From the NCBI RefSeq assembly GCF_014851765.1, contig NZ_JACVAI010000006.1:434001-498000 (forward strand): a stretch of DNA of 64,000 bases. Reading direction: 5' to 3'. Both the position numbers and the translations under genes were made by a program. This stretch comes from Pseudomonas sp. PDM04. Lineage in GTDB: Bacteria > Pseudomonadota > Gammaproteobacteria > Pseudomonadales > Pseudomonadaceae. Position 1 is the stretch's first letter. The number at the start of each line of letters is the position of its first letter. The notes below the pieces were generated by a model that was not told the origin of the DNA, searched no databases, and saw only the letters and a program-made list of their open reading frames with translations. Positions 40,476 to 48,786 of this stretch are shown here, piece by piece.

Positions 40476-41654
40476 ATGTTGAGGATCAGCCAATACCTGC
40501 GGGCGCTGACAGGCGGGGCACCTGCCCCCGGAACCCGCCCACCGGGCAGCCACCGCGCCCCCGTGGTGATCTGGAACCTGCTCAGGCGCTGCAACCTGAC
40601 CTGCAAGCACTGTTACGCCACCTCGGCCGACAGTGTGTTTCGCGACGAACTGGACACCACCACGGCCATGGCCGTGATCGACGACCTGCACGACGCAGGG
40701 GTCAAGGTGCTGATTCTGTCCGGCGGTGAACCGCTGTTGCGCCACGACCTGTTCGTGCTCAGCGCCTATGCCCGCTCCAAGGGGTTCTTTGTCGCCCTGT
40801 CCACCAATGGCACGCTGATCGACGAACAGAACATCGCGCACATCCGCGCCGCGCAATTCGATTATGTCGGGATCAGCATCGATGGCCTCGAGGCCACCCA
40901 TGATGAATTCCGTCAACTCAAGGGCAGCTTTGCCAGCTCCATGCGTGGCATCCAGCTGTGTCGCGAACAGGGTATTCGCGTCGGCCTGCGCACCACCCTC
41001 ACCCAGGAAAACCACGCGCAACTGCCGCATTTGCTTGAGCTGATGCGCGAATACGACGTGCAGAAGTTCTACCTGTCGCACCTCAACTACAGCGGTCGCG
41101 GCAAACGCAGTCGCCAGCTCGACGCCCGGCAACAGATGAGCCGCGAAGCGATGACACTGATCTTCGAGCGGGCCTGGGCGGACATCCTGCAGGGCCTGGA
41201 CAGCGATTTCGTCAGCGGCAACAACGATGCCGACGCCATCCTGTTGCTGCACTGGGTGGACCAGCACCTGCCCCAGCACACGGCGCGCCTGGAGCGCATG
41301 CTGCGCGACTGGGGCGGCAATGCCTCCGGCAGCGGTATCGCCAACATCGACAACACCGGCGAAGTTCACCCTGACACCTATTGGTGGCAGCACTCGGTGG
41401 GCAATGTGCGACGCACGCCCTTCCGCACCCTCTGGCTGGAACAGCCCGACGCCCTGTTGCAGCAACTGCGCGTGCATCCGCGCGCCGTCGGTGGCCGCTG
41501 CGCCGAGTGCCGCTGGCTGGCCATCTGCAACGGCAACACCCGCACCCGCGCCTGGGCCGAAGGCGACCTCTGGGGCCAGGACCCCGGTTGCCACCTCAGC
41601 GATGAAGAAATCGGCCGGCCGCCGGTCACGACCATCGCTTGCGTCACCCACTGA
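40476..41654 (+). CDS. nirJ: Heme d1 biosynthesis radical SAM protein NirJ
   Basis: A 392-residue radical SAM enzyme with the SAM cluster C39, C43, C46 (RRCNLTCKHCYA) and a C-terminal Cys set (GGRCAECRWLAICNGN ... DPGCHL) for a second cluster. It acts on didecarboxysiroheme, replacing propionate groups with oxo groups. AAGGAGAG precedes the ATG. The gap 41655-41723 to nirE holds an AGGTTG-N8-CAACCT inverted repeat (41682-41701). Confidence 0.96.
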   Translation: MLRISQYLRALTGGAPAPGTRPPGSHRAPVVIWNLLRRCNLTCKHCYATSADSVFRDELDTTTAMAVIDDLHDAGVKVLILSGGEPLLRHDLFVLSAYARSKGFFVALSTNGTLIDEQNIAHIRAAQFDYVGISIDGLEATHDEFRQLKGSFASSMRGIQLCREQGIRVGLRTTLTQENHAQLPHLLELMREYDVQKFYLSHLNYSGRGKRSRQLDARQQMSREAMTLIFERAWADILQGLDSDFVSGNNDADAILLLHWVDQHLPQHTARLERMLRDWGGNASGSGIANIDNTGEVHPDTYWWQHSVGNVRRTPFRTLWLEQPDALLQQLRVHPRAVGGRCAECRWLAICNGNTRTRAWAEGDLWGQDPGCHLSDEEIGRPPVTTIACVTH

Positions 41655-41723
41655 ATTGCCCGTTCGGCCAACCATCTGAATAGGTTGGGGCCGATCAACC
41701 TGATGAAGCACCAAGGACGTCCC

Positions 41724-42563
41724 ATGCCTTTATCGATTGCTCTACCGGCCACACTCGAGTCCCTGTTCAGACCGGGCGAAGTCGCCCTGGTCGGCGCCGG
41801 CCCCGGCGATCCACGGCTGTTGACCCTGCGCGCCTGGAGCCTGTTGATGCAGGCCGATGCGGTGGTCTATGACCGTCTGATCAGTCCCGAACTGCTGACC
41901 CTGATCCCCCTCACCTGCGCTCGGCACTATGTCGGCAAGGCCAGTGGCTGCCACAGCCTGCCCCAGGATCAGATCAATCAGTTGCTGGTCGACCTCGCCG
42001 ATCAGGGCCAGCGGGTGGTCCGCCTCAAGGGGGGCGACCCGTTCATTTTCGGCCGTGGTGCCGAGGAACTGGAGTACCTGCTGGCGCGCAACGTCGATTG
42101 CCAGGTGGTCCCCGGGATTACCGCAGCCTCCGGTTGCAGCGCCTACGCCGGCATCCCGCTGACGCATCGGGAGCTGGTCAACTCCTGTCGCTTCATCACC
42201 GGTCACCTGCATAACGACGGCGAGTTGAAGTTGCCCTGGCACGACCTGGCCGATGGCAGCCAAACCCTGGTGTTCTACATGGGGCTGTCCAACCTGGGAA
42301 TTATCGCCCGCAAGCTGATCGAGGCCGGGCTGTCGGCCGACACACCGGCGGCCCTGATCAGCAACGGCTCGCGCCCCGATCAGCAGGTGATCCGTGGTCC
42401 GCTGCATCAACTGCCGACCCTGGCGCTGACGTGCCCACCAGGGATTGCGACGCTGACGGTGATTGGCCAGGTGGTCGACCTGTTCGCCGCGCAACCCATG
42501 GAACACCCGGCACGCTTCTATCCGGTCCAGGCGCTGCAGCGCCGCAACAAGGTGGCGCTATGA
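41724..42563 (+). CDS. nirE: Uroporphyrinogen III C-methyltransferase NirE
   Basis: A 279-residue SUMT giving precorrin-2 from uroporphyrinogen III, the entry to siroheme and d1. Motifs: VALVGAGPGDPRLLTLRA, VRLKGGDPFIFGRGAEE, VPGITAASGCSAYAGIPLTHRE. The ATG at 41724 with AAGGA 7 nt before it gives the same length as I recall for P. aeruginosa NirE; upstream ATG and TTG starts lack a ribosome site. It overlaps nirN by 4 bp. Confidence 0.95.
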   Translation: MPLSIALPATLESLFRPGEVALVGAGPGDPRLLTLRAWSLLMQADAVVYDRLISPELLTLIPLTCARHYVGKASGCHSLPQDQINQLLVDLADQGQRVVRLKGGDPFIFGRGAEELEYLLARNVDCQVVPGITAASGCSAYAGIPLTHRELVNSCRFITGHLHNDGELKLPWHDLADGSQTLVFYMGLSNLGIIARKLIEAGLSADTPAALISNGSRPDQQVIRGPLHQLPTLALTCPPGIATLTVIGQVVDLFAAQPMEHPARFYPVQALQRRNKVAL

Positions 42564-44059
42564 AGCGCGGCCTGCTTGTCCCGCTGCTCTGCCTCGGCGT
42601 CGCCCAAGCGAGTGCGGCGACCACCCCCGCCGCGCTGGCAGAGGCCGCGAGGGACTATCGACAACATTGCCAGAGTTGCCACGGCGCCAACCGATTCGGC
42701 GCGACCGGGCCGGCGTTGCTGCCGGAGAGCCTGAGCCGGATCAAGCCCGACGAGATCCGCAACGTGATCGCCAACGGACGTCCCGCCAGCCAGATGGTCG
42801 GCTACGCCAACGTGTTCGACCCGGCCCGAATCGAGGCCCTGGCGGATTACCTGCAACAACCGCCCGCCACCCCGCCGGTCTGGACCGACGATGACATTCG
42901 CCGCAGTCACAGCGTGGTTGCCGATCTCGGAAAACTGCCCGCCACACCCCAGCATGGCGCCGACCCGCTGAACCTGTTTGTGGTGGTGGAAGCCGGCGAT
43001 CACCACATCAACATCCTCGACGGCGACCGCTTCACCGTCCTGGCGCGGTTCGCCTCGCGCTTTGCCGTGCATGGCGGGCCGAAGTTTTCGCCGGACGGAC
43101 GCTTCGTCTATGTGGCTTCGCGCGATGGCTGGGTGAGCCTGTACGACCTGAATAACCTGAAACTGGTCGCCGAGGTCCGCGCCGGCCTCAACACCCGTAA
43201 CCTGGCGGTGAGCAAGGACGGACGCTGGGTGCTGGTGGGCAACTACCTGCCGGGCAGCCTGGTGGTGCTCGATGCCCGCGACCTGTCGCTGGTAAAAACC
43301 ATTGCCACGATCGGCCAGGACGGCACGGCTTCGCGAGTCAGCGCGGTCTACACCGCTCCGCCACGGGACAGTTTCATCGTCGCGCTCAAGGACGTGAAGG
43401 AAGTCTGGGAAATCTCCAGTGCCGGCACGCCGGATTTCCAGCCACGACGCATTCCCGCCGAGGACATGCTCGACGATTTCTCCTTCTCACCCGACTACCA
43501 GCAATTGCTGGCCACCTCGCGCAAGGCCAAGGGTGGCCAGGTCATCGACCTCGACACCGGCAAGGTGGTCACCGACATCCCCCTGCCGGGCATGCCGCAC
43601 CTGGGCTCCGGGACCTACTGGAAGCGCAACGGTGAATGGGTATTTGCCACACCGAACATCAGCAAGGGGCTGATCTCGGTGATTGACTTCAAGACCTGGA
43701 AACTGATCAAGGAGATCCCGACCCTCGGACCGGGTTTCTTCATGCGCAGCCATGTCAACTCGCGGTACGCCTGGACCGACGTGTTCTTCGGGCCAGACAA
43801 CGATGCCATCCACCTGATCGACAAGCAGACCCTGGAAATCGCCCATACCCTGCGACCGATGCCGGGCAAGACCGCCGCGCACGTCGAGTTCACCCGCGAC
43901 GGCCGCCACCTGCTGCTGAGCATCTGGGCCACCGACGGCGCACTGATCGTCTACGACAGCAACACCCTCGAGGAGATCAAGCGCATCCCGATGAACAAAC
44001 CGTCGGGCAAGTACAACGTCGGCAACAAGATCGAGTTTGCCGAAGGCACTTCGCACTAG
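42560..44059 (+). CDS. nirN: Dihydro-heme d1 dehydrogenase NirN (cytochrome c + propeller)
   Basis: A 499-residue NirS-like protein: Sec signal (to about residue 20), cytochrome c domain (CQSCHG: C37, C40, H41) and an eight-blade propeller (MPHLGSGTYW, GPGFFMRSHVNSRYAWTD). It introduces the last double bond in heme d1 in the periplasm. Its ATG overlaps the nirE stop. It is the last gene of the nir unit and is followed by a REP pair. Confidence 0.96.
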   Translation: MKRGLLVPLLCLGVAQASAATTPAALAEAARDYRQHCQSCHGANRFGATGPALLPESLSRIKPDEIRNVIANGRPASQMVGYANVFDPARIEALADYLQQPPATPPVWTDDDIRRSHSVVADLGKLPATPQHGADPLNLFVVVEAGDHHINILDGDRFTVLARFASRFAVHGGPKFSPDGRFVYVASRDGWVSLYDLNNLKLVAEVRAGLNTRNLAVSKDGRWVLVGNYLPGSLVVLDARDLSLVKTIATIGQDGTASRVSAVYTAPPRDSFIVALKDVKEVWEISSAGTPDFQPRRIPAEDMLDDFSFSPDYQQLLATSRKAKGGQVIDLDTGKVVTDIPLPGMPHLGSGTYWKRNGEWVFATPNISKGLISVIDFKTWKLIKEIPTLGPGFFMRSHVNSRYAWTDVFFGPDNDAIHLIDKQTLEIAHTLRPMPGKTAAHVEFTRDGRHLLLSIWATDGALIVYDSNTLEEIKRIPMNKPSGKYNVGNKIEFAEGTSH

Positions 44060-44077
44060 AGATTTCCACCTCGGCCC

Positions 44078-44170
44078 CTGTGGGAGCGGGCTTGCTCGCG
44101 AAGAGGCCAACCCATTCAACATCGATGTTGACTGACCGGACGCTTTCGCGAGCAGGCCCGCTCCCACAGG
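44078..44170. repeat. REP pair (BIME) between nirN and the SDR gene
   Basis: Inverted REP units CTGTGGGAGCGGGCTTGCTC and its near-complement around a ~40-bp spacer, between convergent genes. It probably protects 3-prime ends. No classical terminator is seen here. Confidence 0.85.
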
Positions 44171-44191
44171 TACACAGGCGACTTCGTGCGC

Positions 44192-44935
44192 TTACGCCAG
44201 GGTGTACCCATGATCGACCCGCCAATCCTGGCCGTACACGCCGCGCGCGCCCTGGGACAGTTGGAAGACGATCACGTTGGCCACCGCGCCGGCGTCGAGG
44301 AAATGGCCGGGCAGCAGGCGTTTGCCGAGGCTGTCGGCAACGTCGTCGAGTTCGCCGTCGCTCAGGCCCAGGTTGTCCCACATCGAGGTGGCGGTGGGGC
44401 CCGGTGACACCAGGTTGATGCGCACGTCGACGCGCGCAAATTCCACCGCCAGCGTCCGCGCCTGAGCCGCCAATGCGGCCTTGCTGGCGATGCAGGCGGC
44501 GAGGCCGGGAAAGCTCGAGCCGGTGAGGAAACTGCCGACAAACACCACCGACGCCGGACTCGCCAGCTCACCGCGCAACGCCGCCAGGGTGTTCAACGCC
44601 CCGGCACCGTTGACCGCCCATTGGCGCTGGAAGGCCGACAAATCGAGGCTATCGGCCATTTCGGCAATCCCCGCGTTGGGCACCAGGTAATCCACCGGCC
44701 CCAATGCCGCCGCGCGTTGCGCCAGCGCTTGCAGGTCCTGCTCGCAGGTGACGTCGCCGGCCAACCATTGCAACCGCTCGCCATAGATCTGCTGCAAGGT
44801 CGGCAAATCACCCGCCGTTCGCGACATTGCCAACACCTTCACCCCACGGGGCAACAGCGCCGCGCACAAGGCCAGGCCAATCCCGGAACTGGCGCCGGTG
44901 ATCACCGCCAAACGATCCTGAAACTCGGTTTTCAT
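44192..44935 (-). CDS. SDR-family protein with Cys in place of the catalytic Tyr
   Basis: A 247-residue short-chain dehydrogenase fold: cofactor motif TGASSGIG near residue 13, the PNAG-type segment LVPNAGIA, the Ser of VGSFLTGSS, and SPGPTATSM. The YxxxK motif is changed: the active-site segment reads AACIASKAAL, so Cys (TGC) stands where Tyr is expected while Lys is kept. An SDR gene in this place is known from P. stutzeri nir clusters. Redox activity is doubtful; NAD(P)H binding remains likely. The start at 44935 is set by AGGAGA; 44938 is possible. A weak DNR-like box lies upstream. Confidence 0.85.
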   Translation of the reverse strand: MKTEFQDRLAVITGASSGIGLALCAALLPRGVKVLAMSRTAGDLPTLQQIYGERLQWLAGDVTCEQDLQALAQRAAALGPVDYLVPNAGIAEMADSLDLSAFQRQWAVNGAGALNTLAALRGELASPASVVFVGSFLTGSSFPGLAACIASKAALAAQARTLAVEFARVDVRINLVSPGPTATSMWDNLGLSDGELDDVADSLGKRLLPGHFLDAGAVANVIVFQLSQGARGVYGQDWRVDHGYTLA

Positions 44936-45016
44936 CATGTTCTCCTGGGCATCGTCGATGCCGGGCACTCGCCACATTGCGGGAGGCTATCTTTGAACAG
45001 GCGTGGAAATACCGAC

Positions 45017-45030
45017 TTGACGGCGATCAG
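45017..45030 (-). promoter_or_regulatory. Weak ANR/DNR-like box upstream of the SDR gene
   Basis: TTGACGGCGATCAG has two mismatches from the perfect box, placed 82 bp before the SDR start, a workable distance. Confidence 0.4.
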
Positions 45031-45058
45031 ATTTTCACAATGGGGCGGTATGTGGAGC

Positions 45059-45149
45059 CTGTGGGAGCGAGCCCGCTCGCGACAGCGGCGGCACATTCGA
45101 CAGGAGTGTCGTCTGCCCTGCCGTCATCGCGAGCAGGCTCGCTCCCACC
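45059..45149. repeat. REP pair (BIME) between the SDR gene and nosL
   Basis: Inverted REP units around a ~40-bp spacer, 14 bp from the nosL stop, at the end of the nos unit. The short open frames over it are artefacts. Confidence 0.85.
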
Positions 45150-45163
45150 ATGGCGTGGTGCGA

Positions 45164-45688
45164 TCAATGGGTGGAATGCGACATCGCCGGCTGCTGCAAC
45201 ACCGACTGGTCGATTTCGCTGAAACGCAGCACCCTACCGCCCTGCTCCTCGGCCAGTTTGTCGGCCATGTGCTTGCTGGAGAACGACGCCAACACCACGC
45301 CCATCGCGCCCTTGAGTCGGGTGCCCACCACGTAGAAGGCATCCCGGGCATCAATCAGATGGGCATCATCGGGCTTGTCCCACGGGCTGCGCCCCATGTC
45401 GTGCACATACAGCCTGGCATCGCCATGCTGGTTTTCCGGTTGCAGCCACCAGCCGATCATCTCCGCCGTGGAGCAGAATTTCTTCACCCCGCTGCGCTCC
45501 ACCACTTCGCCCTTGGGTCCGGGAAAACCTTCGATGATCATGCCGCAGACGTGGCATTCATCGCTGGGGTGAAACGCCGTGGGCTTATCGCTATAGCGGG
45601 CTTGCACGGGTTTGTCACAGGCCGTCAGCATCAGGCAGGCCATCAAGCCAGCCACTGCGCCCAGCGCCTTCAGGGTAAACGTACTCAT
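45164..45688 (-). CDS. nosL: NosL, outer-membrane copper chaperone lipoprotein
   Basis: A 174-residue lipoprotein with lipobox LTAC (Cys24) and the Cu(I)-binding CHVCGM motif (about residues 46-51), plus a conserved MGRSPWD segment. NosL delivers copper for assembly of the CuZ site of NosZ with NosDFY. The ATG at 45688 is preferred to a TTG two codons upstream. The last gene of nosRZDFYL. Confidence 0.94.
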   Translation of the reverse strand: MSTFTLKALGAVAGLMACLMLTACDKPVQARYSDKPTAFHPSDECHVCGMIIEGFPGPKGEVVERSGVKKFCSTAEMIGWWLQPENQHGDARLYVHDMGRSPWDKPDDAHLIDARDAFYVVGTRLKGAMGVVLASFSSKHMADKLAEEQGGRVLRFSEIDQSVLQQPAMSHSTH

Positions 45689-45722
45689 CGTCAACTGCTC
45701 CAGACATTTTCAAGACAGGAAT

Positions 45723-46553
45723 TCAGCTCGCCCGGCGACGGAACACCAGCCAGGCCGAGCCCAACGGCGCCGCGACCCACAGCAACAGGCACAGCCAGAG
45801 CATCGTGCCCGGCACGGGCAGGTCGCTGCCCAGGCTCAGCACGCCGGCAGTACTGGCGCCGCCGTCGAAACCGGAGAGGTTGATCAGGCGATAGATGTCC
45901 GCCGGGTTGAGCAGCAGCAACCACGGCAGCACCCGGGGATTGAACTGCCCTTCGCTGAGCACCAGCAGCGCCAGCAGCACCAGGTCGAACACCAGCACAA
46001 AGAAGAACCACACCCCCAGGGCCAGGCCGGCGGCCGTCGATTTTTCCGCGGAGATGCTGCTCAACACGTATGCCAGGCCCAGGAAGCCCCAGCCCAGCAG
46101 CGTCGACGACAGCATGAAGCGGGCAAAGGCCCAGACCAGCAGGCTGAGTTCGACGTCGTCCACCAGCACCGCAATCGCCAGCATCGCGCAGCCGAAACCG
46201 ATCAGCGTCGCCAGCGCGAGGATGCCGCCGTGACCGATGAACTTGCCGAGTAGGATGTGCCCGCGCCCCAACGGATAGGTGAGCAACAGCAACAGGGTGC
46301 CGCTCTCGTCCTCGCCGACGATGGCGTCATAGGCCAGCAACAAGGCAATCAGCGGCATCAGGAAGGTTGCCAGGCTGGCCAGGCTGGCGATGGTCGCGGG
46401 CACCGAGGTAAAGCCCAATTGCCCGGACGCCGCTGCGCCCAGCCAGGCGATACCGGTGGCCAGGATCGCGAACAACAGGCTGATCGCCAACAACCAGCGA
46501 TTGCGCAGGCCGTCACTGAACTCCTTGCGGGCCATGTTCCAGATCGGGTTCAT
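45723..46553 (-). CDS. nosY: NosY, ABC-type permease for CuZ assembly
   Basis: A 276-residue membrane protein with six hydrophobic helices and the NosY start MNPIWNMARKEFSDGLRNRWLL. It forms the NosDFY complex with ATPase NosF and the periplasmic NosD, needed to mature CuZ. It overlaps nosF by 4 bp. Confidence 0.95.
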   Translation of the reverse strand: MNPIWNMARKEFSDGLRNRWLLAISLLFAILATGIAWLGAAASGQLGFTSVPATIASLASLATFLMPLIALLLAYDAIVGEDESGTLLLLLTYPLGRGHILLGKFIGHGGILALATLIGFGCAMLAIAVLVDDVELSLLVWAFARFMLSSTLLGWGFLGLAYVLSSISAEKSTAAGLALGVWFFFVLVFDLVLLALLVLSEGQFNPRVLPWLLLLNPADIYRLINLSGFDGGASTAGVLSLGSDLPVPGTMLWLCLLLWVAAPLGSAWLVFRRRAS

Positions 46554-47473
46554 GCGGTCTCTCCATTGCCGTGTGCAGCGGCCTGGCCCATGTAGTAGCG
46601 GTACAGGTCTTCCAGCGACGGTGGGGCGATTTCCACGTCGCTGGGGTCATCTTCGTTGAGCAACTGGCGCAACAGGTCCAGCTTGCTGCCATTGAGCGCC
46701 GCCACTTCCAGCCCCTCCACGCCCCAGCGCTGGGTGACGTGCCCGGCGCGGTTCCAGGAGGCCTGCAACGGCCCGGCACGCTTGAGTCCATTGGCACGCA
46801 GCAGCGTCGGCAATCCGGCGTCCTCGCGCAGTTTGCGCAGGCTGCCAAGCGCCAGCAGCCGGCCCTGGGTCAGGATCGCCGCACGGTTGATGTGCGCCTC
46901 GACCCCCGGCAAGACGTGTGAACAGATGATGATGCTGGTGCCCTGGCTGCGCAGCCGGTCGAGCAAGCGGTAGAGATCCTGGGTAGCGATCGGATCGAGG
47001 CCCACGGTCGGCTCGTCGAGCAACAGCAGGCGCGGTTCGCCGAGCAATGCCTGCGCCAGCCCGAGACGTTGGCGCATGCCCTTGGAGTAAGTCTTGACCC
47101 GTCGACGCGCCGCAGCCGCCAGGCCCACCTCCTCCAGCAACCGGTCCACCTGGGCATTCGAGGCGCCCTTGAGCCGGGCGAAATGGCGCAGGGTTTCCAG
47201 GCCACTCATCTGCGGGTAGAACGTCACGTTCTCCGGCAGGTAACCGAGCATTTGCCGTACGTGCGGATCGCTGGGCAAACGGTCGAACACCCGCACCTGG
47301 CCTGCGCTGGGCTGGAGCAGGCCCAGCACCAGTTTCATGCTGGTGGTCTTGCCCGCGCCGTTGTGGCCGAACAGGCCCAGCACTTCGCCCTCGCCCAGGC
47401 TCAGGTTCAGGTCATGCAATACGGTGGTCTGCCCATAGCGCTGGCTGACGCCTTGGATGTCGATGACATTCAT
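46550..47473 (-). CDS. nosF: NosF, ABC-type ATPase for CuZ assembly
   Basis: A 307-residue ABC ATPase with Walker A GHNGAGKTT (about 35-43), signature YSKGMRQRLG and Walker B LLLLDEPTVGLDP. A C-terminal extension follows the nucleotide-binding domain. The ATG at 47473 begins MNVIDIQGVSQRYGQTTVL and overlaps the nosD stop by 4 bp, so nosD, F and Y are all coupled. Confidence 0.95.
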   Translation of the reverse strand: MNVIDIQGVSQRYGQTTVLHDLNLSLGEGEVLGLFGHNGAGKTTSMKLVLGLLQPSAGQVRVFDRLPSDPHVRQMLGYLPENVTFYPQMSGLETLRHFARLKGASNAQVDRLLEEVGLAAAARRRVKTYSKGMRQRLGLAQALLGEPRLLLLDEPTVGLDPIATQDLYRLLDRLRSQGTSIIICSHVLPGVEAHINRAAILTQGRLLALGSLRKLREDAGLPTLLRANGLKRAGPLQASWNRAGHVTQRWGVEGLEVAALNGSKLDLLRQLLNEDDPSDVEIAPPSLEDLYRYYMGQAAAHGNGETA

Positions 47474-48759
47474 CCGATGGGCTCCTTGGTCAGGTTTTCT
47501 GTGGTCGGTTTCATCAGCGGGTGGCTGTCCATGACGCCCGGCGACTTCATCACCGGGAACGCCCGTTGCACCCAGCGCAGCAATTCGATGCCCGGGCTGT
47601 TCATCAGCAGGCGCACCTGCGGGTACAGCCACAACAGGCGGTCGACGTTGTCATTGGGTTCGTAGGCGATATCGCCCAGGCCATCGTTGTTGCGGTCCCA
47701 GCCCAGGTAGTCGCTCCAGTAATTGCCACGGCCGTCGAGCGACCATTCCTGCAAGCGGGTCGCGACGTACTTGACCTGACGCTGATTGCCGACGAATGCG
47801 TTGTCGGCAATGCGGTTGTCTTCGGAGCCGGCGGTGAGATGAATGCCCACGGCACTGCGCTCGAAGTGGTTGTGTTCGATGCTGTTGAACAGCGAGTTGT
47901 AGATGAACAGTGCCTTGCCTTCGGCACCGGCGATCATGGTGTCGCCGGTCGAGCCGTCGCGCACATCGGTGACGAAGTTGTCGCGCAGGGTCGAATAGGT
48001 GATGTAGTTCATCAGGATCCCGTAATTCTGATCCTGCTCGGAGCGATTGCCGGTCACCGTGAGCTTGCGGCTTTGCATCAGGGCGTAGCCGGTGCGGGTG
48101 CGGCGGGTGATGTTGTCGAGCACCTGGTTGTCGTTGGCGAACATGTAATGCACGCCGTAACGCAGGTCTTCCAGGGTATTGCCTTGCAGCAGGTTGCCAT
48201 TGGAGGTGTCGATGTAGATGCCGTCACGGGCGTCGCGCACGTGGTTGCCAATGACCCGGGCACCCCGCACGGCATACAGGTGAATGCCGTTGCCGCGGTC
48301 CTGGGAACGCATCTGGGGGTCACCCTGGATGCGGTTGTCGATCAGGCTCACGTCCCGGGTGCTGTCGACCCAGATGCCAAAGCCCTGGCCTTGCATGCGA
48401 TTGCCCCTGATCACTGCGCCACGGGCCTTGGGTTGCAGGAACACGGCCGAGTTCATGGCCGTGAGATCGTGCCCCCAATCGAGAAAGGTGCAGCCTTCGA
48501 TACTGACATCGGGGGCGCTGACGATGACCCCGTTGCCCTGCCCCAGCGCCTGGAACACGGCGCCGGGTGCACAGACAATGTGCATCGGCCGGTCGACGCT
48601 GAACGAGCCTCGGTACTCGCCCGCCGGCAGGTGCCAGCGTTGTTCAGCGTCCACCTGCAACGGCAGGTCAGTGATGGGTTGCACCGCCAGCGCGCTGCCG
48701 GACATCGACAGCAGCGCGAACGCGATCACCTTGATCGGACAGCCCTTGATTGCGGTCAT
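47470..48759 (-). CDS. nosD: NosD, periplasmic right-handed beta-helix protein for CuZ assembly
   Basis: A 429-residue secreted protein: Sec signal (to about residue 24), then repeated beta-helix rungs with NxI/NxxxD patterns (IRGNRMQG, LIDNRIQGD, VIGNHVRD, LLQGNTLED) and a GNYWSDYLGWD segment typical of NosD. The ATG at 48759 follows AGGAG; an upstream in-frame reading to 48783 has no ribosome site. It accepts copper or sulfur components for CuZ with NosL. Confidence 0.95.
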   Translation of the reverse strand: MTAIKGCPIKVIAFALLSMSGSALAVQPITDLPLQVDAEQRWHLPAGEYRGSFSVDRPMHIVCAPGAVFQALGQGNGVIVSAPDVSIEGCTFLDWGHDLTAMNSAVFLQPKARGAVIRGNRMQGQGFGIWVDSTRDVSLIDNRIQGDPQMRSQDRGNGIHLYAVRGARVIGNHVRDARDGIYIDTSNGNLLQGNTLEDLRYGVHYMFANDNQVLDNITRRTRTGYALMQSRKLTVTGNRSEQDQNYGILMNYITYSTLRDNFVTDVRDGSTGDTMIAGAEGKALFIYNSLFNSIEHNHFERSAVGIHLTAGSEDNRIADNAFVGNQRQVKYVATRLQEWSLDGRGNYWSDYLGWDRNNDGLGDIAYEPNDNVDRLLWLYPQVRLLMNSPGIELLRWVQRAFPVMKSPGVMDSHPLMKPTTENLTKEPIG

Positions 48760-48786
48760 CGCTGCGCTCCTGTCGATGGCCAACCG

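Noticed and set aside
41682..41701. AGGTTG-N8-CAACCT inverted repeat as a DNR site or promoter for nirE
   Set aside because: It matches the box only as TTGGG-N4-ATCAA (two mismatches), and the start it would predict (near 41733) lies inside nirE. More likely a stem-loop in the nir message.
44977..45163. Possible small genes between the SDR gene and nosL
   Set aside because: All frames cross the REP pair and translate to repeat-derived residues.
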